Shown one piece after another: positions 57,989 to 64,000 of a stretch of 64,000 nucleotides of DNA. The translations under genes and the position numbers were made by a program. Within the stretch, counting starts at the first letter, position 1. Each line of letters opens with the position of its first letter. This DNA comes from Stentor roeselii (taxonomy: Eukaryota > Ciliophora > Heterotrichea > Heterotrichida > Stentoridae), in the NCBI GenBank assembly GCA_006503475.1, contig RSEH01000150.1, positions 1-64,000 of the forward strand, read 5' to 3'. The notes beneath the pieces were generated by a model, which saw nothing but the letters and a program-made list of their open reading frames with translations, was not told the DNA's origin and made no database searches.

Positions 57989-58033
57989 AACCTCCGACAA
58001 CTGAATACTTTTCCAGCAGTCTTCACTTTGGTT
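57989..58033 (-). promoter_or_regulatory. Candidate SECIS element of glutathione peroxidase 1
   Basis: This is a 45-nt hairpin in the sense strand, starting 5 nt after the stop codon. The outer stem is AACC/GGTT. The 5' side then has AAA and the SECIS-type GTGA. A 10-pair helix follows (GACTGCTGGA pairing with TTCAGTTGTC, with two wobbles and one T-T). The apical loop is AAAGTA, with the A run expected there. The 3' partner of the quartet is GGA. This layout matches the eukaryotic SECIS consensus. The equivalent hairpin in copy 2 shows compensatory changes. Confidence 0.8.
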
Positions 58034-58038
58034 GTGTT

Positions 58039-58545
58039 TTATAAGAATTTCTTGAAATGCTGAACGACTTCTAAAGGATCTGTCCTTGGTCCGTAATACT
58101 CAATCTTGCTTCCGTCTCTGTTCACGATGAACTTTCCGAAGTTCCAACCGATTCGACCACCGTCAAGGTTACTGCGAAGACGGAGGTATTTGAAAAGGTC
58201 GCAGGCTTGCTTTCCGTTTACTTTTGTCTTGGAAAAGACGGGAAATTCTGCACCTTTTGAACGGACAAATGCGAGAATTTCTTGGTCTGAACCTGGCTCT
58301 TGTCTCATGAACTGGTTGCAGGGAAAGGCAAGGATTTGAAGACCTTGGGATGAGTATTCTTTTTCGATTTGGACCAATTCAGCGTAGTGCTGGTTGGTTA
58401 GACCTCACTTTGTCGCAACGTTTACTATCAATAGCACCTTGCCCCTGTAATCTGACATTGAGACAGATTCACCTCCCATCGCTCGTACGGAAATGTCGTA
58501 GATGGAGGTGAAGGGGTTGGCGCAGCTGGATTTAGCTCCACCCAT
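58039..58545 (-). CDS. Selenocysteine glutathione peroxidase 1 (in-frame TGA at residue 47)
   Basis: 168 aa from ATG 58545 to TAA 58039-58041. A TGA at 58405-58407 is read as selenocysteine. It sits in VNVATK-U-GLTNQHYAEL, exactly where GPx enzymes have catalytic Sec or Cys. The remaining tetrad is present: Gln in FPCNQF, Trp and Asn in GWNFGKF. The family reduces hydroperoxides with glutathione or thioredoxin. The absence of the oligomer loop makes it GPx4-like, so lipid hydroperoxides are possible substrates. The start MGGAKSSC could be myristoylated. An ordinary gene call would begin at GTG 58377 and miss the first third. It is tandem with copy 2 upstream. Confidence 0.92.
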
Positions 58546-59079
58546 TTTATTAGACCTAAATTTTTACTGATTTTATGTAATTTGCATGTTAAAAGCCAAC
58601 AGAAATCCAGTTTAAGTTGAATTTTCAAGTGATTTAAAGATAAATTTGTCAATATATGTATATCTAATAATTTAACTTATGAAATCGACTATAAATCCAA
58701 TTAATCTTTTCAAAGTTTCATTCATTTTTTTTCAAAAACTATTATCATCAGAAATCCTTTGAATTTTCAATTTTAAATTGAAAGTTGAGCTAAAGATTTT
58801 GGATAAAATTAATTTCAATGAAACACAAGTTGAAGTTTTCATTTTAACTAAATATCACAAATTTATATGAAATAACATACGACCCAAGACTAGATAATAT
58901 TCAGCATAAATTATTCTCAGAAATATCATATCTTGAAAGAGAAAATTAAAGGCCTTCCACTCATAACTCCTTATTCTCTCTCTAAAATATATTATAAGAT
59001 TCGAATAAAAAACCCTCCTCCAAAGAATTTCACCTTTTTCATCATCTTCAAAGATACCATTTCTTATATTAATTATATT
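58546..59079. other. AT-rich spacer between the two glutathione peroxidase genes
   Basis: 534 bp between the start of copy 1 and the SECIS hairpin of copy 2, both on the minus strand. It should contain the copy 1 promoter. The 67-codon plus-strand frame at 58933-59136 is low-complexity and overlaps the SECIS, so it is not accepted. Nothing else is seen. Confidence 0.5.
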
Positions 59080-59124
59080 AACCTCAGACAGCTGATTACT
59101 TTATCAGCAGTCTTCACTTTGGTT
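59080..59124 (-). promoter_or_regulatory. Candidate SECIS element of glutathione peroxidase 2
   Basis: A 45-nt hairpin starts 6 nt after the stop, homologous to that of copy 1. The outer stem is AACC/GGTT, then AAA, GTGA, and a helix of GACTGCTGAT pairing with ATCAGCTGTC (nine canonical pairs and one T-T). The loop is AAAGTA, and the 3' side of the quartet is TGA. The pairing here is stronger than in copy 1. At three helix positions the pairs differ between copies while pairing is kept. Confidence 0.85.
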
Positions 59125-59130
59125 GTTATT

Positions 59131-59636
59131 TTATAAGAATGGTGTAAAAAAAGGAACTACATCCAAAGGACAAGTTTTAGGTCCAAAGTACTGAATGAGG
59201 CTCCCATCTCTATTAACAAGAAACTTTGCAAAGTTCCAAGTAATTTCACCTCCATTCAAGTTGCTATTGAGTCTGAGATACTTGTAAAGATCAGAAGCTT
59301 CATTTCCATTCACCATAATTTTAGAAAAGACTGGAATTCTGCACCTTTGGAACGAACAAATGAAAGAACTACTTGATCCGAGTCTGGCTCTTGAGCTCCG
59401 AATTGATTGCAAGGAAAGGCAAGGATCTGAAGGCCGGAAGAAGAATATTGTCTTTCGATTTGGACTAACTCGTTGTAGTATTGACTTGTAAGTCCTCACT
59501 TTGATGCCACGTTTACTATTAAAAGCACCTTGTCCCGGTATTCTGACATTGAGACAGAACCTCCTCCGATCGCGTTCACTGAGATGTCGTAGACGGAGGT
59601 GAAGGGATTGGTGCAGCTAGAATTAGCTCCATCCAT
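59131..59636 (-). CDS. Selenocysteine glutathione peroxidase 2 (TGA at residue 47; one-base frameshift)
   Basis: ATG is at 59636 and TAA at 59131-59133. TGA at 59496-59498 occupies the catalytic position in VNVASK-U-GLTSQYYNEL, in register with copy 1. FPCNQF and the TWNFAKF block carry the rest of the tetrad. Between codons for SKGAEF and VFSK, near 59333-59336, one base is missing relative to copy 1. The two halves are therefore in different frames. This may be a recent inactivation or an assembly error, since everything else including the SECIS is preserved. The N-terminus is MDGANSSC, so Gly2 of copy 1 is lost. Confidence 0.8.
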
Positions 59637-59886
59637 TTTTTATTAGTGTGATGGTGAAATAATTAAGAGTTGACTTGAGAGGGTTTTTAGATAAATTTTT
59701 ATAGGAATGGGAAGATTGAGTGTTTTTTTATGGTGAAGAGAAAATATATTAGCTTTTTAAATTTATATTATGAGTCAAATGAGTGCAATTTTTGTTATAA
59801 AGGAGTTTTTCAATATTATATGGGATCATAAATTATTCATTAACTAAAACTGCTTTAACAACATATCAATGTTAACTTTCCTAATT
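59637..59886. other. Spacer between the glutathione peroxidase 2 gene and the channel gene
   Basis: 250 bp of AT-rich DNA upstream of the peroxidase start and downstream of the channel stop. No gene or repeat is recognised. Confidence 0.4.
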
Positions 59887-62800
59887 CTAACTATGATGTA
59901 AAGCCAGAAGTTTATCAAGTTTCTGCTCAATCCTCAAGTTATTCTCAAGTCCCTTCAGCTGATTTTTCTCAATTTCCCTAAACCTTCCATTAAAATCCTT
60001 TGAAATTTTTTCAATTTTCATTTCGATTTCCTTAATCTTCCCTCCCCAAGGTTCATCTTCATTTTCCTTAGTATCCAAATCACAAAGTTGTAAAAATCCC
60101 TTTTTTTTGACAGTTTTAACCAATAAAAACAAGCTTTCAACTTCTGAAATAACATCAAGTTTTTCTTTATAATCCAATTCCAGTGCCTCTATTTGAAACT
60201 TATCAAAAGAGTCACTGATAACAGCGATGAGTAGATTGAGCATCATGACGATATTCAGCAAAGAAGCTAAAACAAAATAAAGATACTCAATATTCGGCTT
60301 TGAACTTGCTTCAAATACTCCAAAGTTCAATTCATAAGGAATTTTCCAAAGCATGTTGAAAGCGTCTTCCCTGGGGCCGACTGAAGCAATATAAAGTCCT
60401 CCAAAGGCAAGCGTCGTGTAAAAGAAAATAATTAAAAAATACGCTGAGTCTGAAATGATCCGAGTCAACAAAGCGATGTAAAACCTTGTCCCGTCAAAAG
60501 CTTTAAAAATGTTCAGTCCTTTCATAAAGTTGAAAAAAGTCATCAACCATTGCACTCCCGGAGAATTAATATCATAAATCATGAAAATGCTCCAGATTAA
60601 AGTGAATATAATGCTGAGAATGTCGATGATGTTTCTTCTGCATATAAAGTAAACTTTCACTCCTTCATAAATAAACTGAAGGACTTCATGTAACAACATC
60701 ACCAAGTTCAACCCCATAAAAACCATCAAAATCCTCGAGTCCTTCCCTTCAGTCGACAAGTTTGCAAGCATCAAAACGATATTCAAACTCAAAACAGCAC
60801 TAAAAAATAAAACAATTTTATAAAAAACCCGAAATTTATAATCAAGAATCGTTCTAACCAGTTTCGTTGTAAAGATTTTCTGATTTTTCACAAAAGCCAG
60901 CGCTTTGATCATCTGAAAAAATCCAGAACTTCCATTAGTGAGATTGATTTGGAAAGGAGTCGTTCGAAATTCAACAAAACTTTCATATTTCAAGTTAATT
61001 TTCATTACCCCGCATTCACTTTTGAACTCTTCGAAGTTGATCTTGGTATGATGAGTGAACATGAGAACTGGCGGCTTTAAACATCTGATGCTGTTAGGAA
61101 GTCCTTTGTCTTTACTCACCTTGAAAACACTTTCAAGGTACACAGGGACTAAAGGCGAGGAAAGTTTAAGAATTTTAAAAAAATCATCTCTGATAGCAAA
61201 GTTGTATTCAAAGTACTGTGCAAGAGTTTTTTCAGTTTTACTCAAGTTTATCAAGAACTGTAAAATAATGTCTGTTGATTTCTGAGAGTCTTTCTGGATT
61301 GAGTAGAAAAGAGGAGAGTTTTTATAGGAATCTCGACGAATTGGGCATCCTAGTTGAAGGGCTTTTTCCAGGTTGGTGTAATACCCGAGGTAACTGTAAA
61401 GATGAGCTAGGTTCACCTGCCCCGGCATGATAATCTTACAGTCAGAAGCCACTGGCAGAAGCTTTTTATTGAACCTTTGCCTGAAACCATTATAAACAAG
61501 AGCAGGGTACAAATTCGAATTTCTTTCTAAAATTTCTGAGTGCTTCAAAGGCACCTTTTTCTTGATTTTCAAGTAGTCCCGGTCTAAAGACCTATCGGGC
61601 AGGTCAAAAGTCTCATCTCCTGATTTTGAGCGATTGATTCTGAGCAACTGAGAAAGTTTCCAGATCTTTATCGAAGTGTCACGTGAACCACTTATCAGGT
61701 ACTTATTTGAGTCAGTCAATTCGAGACTTTCTACTTGATCTGTGTGGCCTTTGAAAGTCATTTCAATCCGCTTTTCAGACATGTTGAAAATTTCGATGTT
61801 TCCTTCTTTGTTCCCCACGATGATGAAATTTCCACAACCGGTGACAACGCATTTTTTTATTGCTGAAGAACATCGAAAACAAGAAACTTCGAGTTTTTTG
61901 TTTATGTTGAAAACTTTTAACTCGACATCGTCTGAGACTATGGAAAAAACTGAGGAGGATAAAATGTTTAAGATTATTGGCCACTTGCTGTTTTGCTCTT
62001 TTAACACGCAGAATACTTCAAAATTGTCGAAATTTAAGATTTGAATTGTTGTGTCTGTTAAAATCACAACTAGTTTAGAATAATTTGCAATGAACTGAAA
62101 TCCGTGGATTGATGAATTAATTTTTTTCCTTTGTATGAAGACTTGCTTCTTCAAATTAAAAACGTCAAGACAGCCGTCAAGGGATGAAATCACTATAAGT
62201 CCTTGCCTGTTGAATTCTAGAGACGAAATCGCATCGTCGTATTTTAAGGAAGTGTAAAAGCTTAGGGTTTCGATTGAACAGAACCTGACGGTGTAGTCGC
62301 CTGAGGTGTACGCGAAAAAGTCATCTAAGTGATTCACAGCTAGACGATAAATATAACTCGAAGGACCTTCAAATGTATGAATCAAAGTCCCAGTGGAAAC
62401 CTCCCACATCTTCACTGTCGAGTCCCAAGAGCAACTTAAAACTTTTCCATCTTGAGTCTGACCAAGTCCACTAACATAATGAGAATGTGACTTGAGCACA
62501 TGTAAAGGTTTTGATTGTTTCATCTTCCAGATGATCACAAGTTTATCCCACCCTCCACTTATCAGGTGTTTGTTGTCGACTGCCATTAGTAAACAACTCA
62601 CGTAGTTTGAATGACCTGATAAGGAAATTTTAGTACTTTTGTCGTTGATGTCCCAAAATTTTAATGACTTGTCGAAACTACAGGATATTATTTTACTGTT
62701 GTTTTCGATGGTCTCGATGTCTGTGATTATTCCAGAATGACCTTCGAGTATCAGCTCGTGCCGGTTTTCTAACATGTTGTCTATCACGATGCTTCTGTAT

Positions 62801-63744
62801 GAGACACTTATTAAGAAGTTACTTTTGCCGATTAGACGAACATAGCTTATGTAGCTTAAGTGAGAGTCTTGAAGGAAAAGTAGAGATTTTAATTTGGTGT
62901 CCCAAACTCGCACTGTTTTATCTTGTGAACCGCTTGCTAAAATGGAATCGTCGTGGTTGAAGGCTGTTGAGTATATTTCTCCTACATGCCCAATGAAAGT
63001 AAATATCTCTTCACCCTTCCCAAAATTCCAAAGTTTCACCGAATAATCCCCTCCACCAGAAGCCATAAGCTCCTTTTTATTCCCAACAGAAAAGCAGTTA
63101 ATCCAACTTTTATGCCCTTCAAATTTCGCAGTATATTTAAAAGTATCCAAATCCCAAACAATCAAGCAAGCATCTTGCGAAGCCGAGACCAAAACATTCC
63201 CCTTAGCAATTTTAATCGAATTGACAGGTCCCTGATGCGCACTAAGTTTAATTTCCGGAAAATCCGTGAGAAACTTCCAGACCCTGACAGAAAAATCATC
63301 ACTTCCAACACAAGCCAAGTTTCCACCTTCATTAAAACAAATCGTTTCAGGCATGGCGGGTTCCAAGTTTAAAGACTTGAAGAACTTTGAACTAATCACA
63401 TCAAAAATCGCGATAGTTGAATCATGAGAAGCTGTTAAAATAAACTGATCACAGGCAGAGATTTTAATTCCAATGATACTTTTCGAGTGATATTTGAATG
63501 TTTCAACGATTTGATTAGAAGTGATGTCGAATTTTATCACAAGGCCTCCTTCACAGCCGATGAAGAGTTCTTTTGAGGTTTTTGTTGGGGCAAGGTTGTA
63601 AAGAACTACTTCTGAGTTGAAAGTTTGGTAGTAAAGAGGGTAGTCTTCTTTTAGTCGCTCGGAAAGAATTTTAAGTGAGTTGGACTTGGAGCATTTTTCT
63701 TCGAGAACTGTCGCGTCGTGAGGGATGTAGTCGGGAATAATCAT
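59887..63744 (-). CDS. WD40-TRP/polycystin-like ion channel fusion protein
   Basis: 1285 aa in one frame. Residues about 50-740 carry about 14 WD40 repeats (ASHDSTIAIFDV, ASGGGDYSVKLWNFGKGEEI, ASGSQDKTVRVWDTKLKSL, SGSRDTSIKIWKL), which would form two propellers. A linker follows with one or two ankyrin-like helices (LYSYLGYYTNLEKALQLG). Residues about 965-1200 form a six-helix ion-transport domain: S1 FYKIVLFFSAVLSLNIVLML, S5 AYFLIIFFYTTLAFGGLYIA, a pore segment with LWKIPYELNFGVFE, and S6 with VMMLNLLIAVISDSFDKF, typical of TRP-like channels. A coiled-coil tail ends the protein. It is likely a cation channel whose large cytosolic propellers bind regulators. ATG is at 63744. Confidence 0.9.
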   Translation of the reverse strand: MIIPDYIPHDATVLEEKCSKSNSLKILSERLKEDYPLYYQTFNSEVVLYNLAPTKTSKELFIGCEGGLVIKFDITSNQIVETFKYHSKSIIGIKISACDQFILTASHDSTIAIFDVISSKFFKSLNLEPAMPETICFNEGGNLACVGSDDFSVRVWKFLTDFPEIKLSAHQGPVNSIKIAKGNVLVSASQDACLIVWDLDTFKYTAKFEGHKSWINCFSVGNKKELMASGGGDYSVKLWNFGKGEEIFTFIGHVGEIYSTAFNHDDSILASGSQDKTVRVWDTKLKSLLFLQDSHLSYISYVRLIGKSNFLISVSYRSIVIDNMLENRHELILEGHSGIITDIETIENNSKIISCSFDKSLKFWDINDKSTKISLSGHSNYVSCLLMAVDNKHLISGGWDKLVIIWKMKQSKPLHVLKSHSHYVSGLGQTQDGKVLSCSWDSTVKMWEVSTGTLIHTFEGPSSYIYRLAVNHLDDFFAYTSGDYTVRFCSIETLSFYTSLKYDDAISSLEFNRQGLIVISSLDGCLDVFNLKKQVFIQRKKINSSIHGFQFIANYSKLVVILTDTTIQILNFDNFEVFCVLKEQNSKWPIILNILSSSVFSIVSDDVELKVFNINKKLEVSCFRCSSAIKKCVVTGCGNFIIVGNKEGNIEIFNMSEKRIEMTFKGHTDQVESLELTDSNKYLISGSRDTSIKIWKLSQLLRINRSKSGDETFDLPDRSLDRDYLKIKKKVPLKHSEILERNSNLYPALVYNGFRQRFNKKLLPVASDCKIIMPGQVNLAHLYSYLGYYTNLEKALQLGCPIRRDSYKNSPLFYSIQKDSQKSTDIILQFLINLSKTEKTLAQYFEYNFAIRDDFFKILKLSSPLVPVYLESVFKVSKDKGLPNSIRCLKPPVLMFTHHTKINFEEFKSECGVMKINLKYESFVEFRTTPFQINLTNGSSGFFQMIKALAFVKNQKIFTTKLVRTILDYKFRVFYKIVLFFSAVLSLNIVLMLANLSTEGKDSRILMVFMGLNLVMLLHEVLQFIYEGVKVYFICRRNIIDILSIIFTLIWSIFMIYDINSPGVQWLMTFFNFMKGLNIFKAFDGTRFYIALLTRIISDSAYFLIIFFYTTLAFGGLYIASVGPREDAFNMLWKIPYELNFGVFEASSKPNIEYLYFVLASLLNIVMMLNLLIAVISDSFDKFQIEALELDYKEKLDVISEVESLFLLVKTVKKKGFLQLCDLDTKENEDEPWGGKIKEIEMKIEKISKDFNGRFREIEKNQLKGLENNLRIEQKLDKLLALHHS

Positions 63745-63768
63745 TTACAGTAAATTATATTAAAAATA

Positions 63769-64000
63769 ATGATTGAAAGATGCTTCAAAATTAATCCTGA
63801 AGGATTAACACTCAAACATGGAAATTCTTCAGGATTCTCTGCGAAAAGCTTTAGTTCGGTTAAAAGTTCTAATTTGGTATTTCCTAAAAGTGAATGGAAA
63901 AATAAGTCCTGCTCTTTTCAGGGATCTCAGTCGGCTTCTAAAGTTGTTGTCAAGATTCCTTGTGTGAAGAAAATTAGTTTGTTTGTGGAAAAACAAGAAA
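63769..64000 (+). CDS. 5' part of an unidentified gene running off the right edge
   Basis: ATG 63769 opens a frame that stays open to the window end (77 codons), beginning MIERCFKINPEGLTLKHGNS and rich in Ser and Lys. Coding-like composition and the typical short divergent spacer (24 bp from the channel gene start) support it. No domain is visible yet. Confidence 0.6.
   Translation, partial: MIERCFKINPEGLTLKHGNSSGFSAKSFSSVKSSNLVFPKSEWKNKSCSFQGSQSASKVVVKIPCVKKISLFVEKQE

Noticed and set aside
58933-59136. Plus-strand 67-codon frame between the peroxidase genes
   Set aside because: It overlaps the SECIS and stop of copy 2 on the other strand and is low-complexity.
58039-59636. TGA as Trp (Blepharisma-type code) to explain the peroxidase TGA codons
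   Set aside because: TGA ends several other genes here and Trp at the catalytic position would make no sense; Sec is the family residue.
1-64000. tRNA, rRNA, CRISPR arrays, transposons or viral elements
   Set aside because: I saw no cloverleaf with a T-loop, no rRNA blocks, no regularly spaced short repeats, and no transposase, reverse transcriptase or capsid motifs; a covariance-model and translated search would be needed to exclude them fully.

Overview
The window reads as a macronuclear chromosome segment of a heterotrich ciliate, most likely Stentor (S. coeruleus or a close relative). Four things support this. The DNA is AT-rich and extremely gene-dense. Every intron I could place is 15 nt long (one apparent 14) and has an A at position 10. 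The standard genetic code is in use: TAA, TAG and TGA all end genes, which argues against Blepharisma (TGA=Trp) and Condylostoma. The gene content is ciliary and ciliate-like: epsilon-tubulin, SAXO, many WD40, LRR and coiled-coil proteins, and a WD40-ion channel fusion. About 43 genes lie on both strands with very short spacers. Species assignment is inference.

Layout. 1-2040: gene-poor, degraded-looking DNA. 2.0-3.9 kb: WD40 gene with a damaged or unusual 5' end. 4.8-9.9 kb (minus): DDX11/CHL1 helicase, TMEM43-like protein, GUP1/HHAT-type MBOAT. 9.96-13.7 kb (plus): mitochondrial-type ES1/DJ-1-fold protein, a 99-bp tandem repeat, and a Kelch-PP1-like phosphatase with altered metal-ligand motifs. 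13.7-16.9 kb (minus): two small hypotheticals around a TBC-rhodanese protein. 16.9-20.8 kb (plus): coiled-coil and WD40 proteins. 20.8-26.5 kb (minus): a membrane M14 pseudo-carboxypeptidase, an inositol 5-phosphatase and a hypothetical. 26.8-31.2 kb (plus): five genes, including a tandem pair of small secreted paralogues and an allantoinase-like pseudoenzyme. 31.2-40 kb: SAXO, F-box/WD, LRR-coiled-coil, acylated coiled-coil, CFAP97-like and trypsin-like protease genes. 40.4-46.5 kb (minus): ankyrin/EF-hand, LRR, cyclic-nucleotide phosphodiesterase and protein kinase genes. 46.6-53.3 kb: acylated small proteins, coiled-coil proteins and Lon protease. 53.6-64 kb: IQ protein, kelch protein, epsilon-tubulin, two tandem glutathione peroxidases, a 1285-aa WD40-TRP-like channel and a partial gene.

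The best-supported unusual system is the pair of glutathione peroxidase genes at 58.0-59.6 kb. Both have an in-frame TGA exactly at the catalytic selenocysteine position. Both have, 5-6 nt after the stop codon, a 45-nt hairpin that fits a SECIS element and shows compensatory base changes between copies. A second theme is enzyme folds without their catalytic residues: the M14 peptidase, the amidohydrolase, the Kelch phosphatase, the MBOAT and possibly the kinase. A third is strand composition: 5' flanks tend to be A/C-rich and 3' flanks G/T-rich on the sense strand.

Limits. Identities come from motif recognition by eye, without searches. In-frame introns lacking stops could be hidden inside continuous reading frames.
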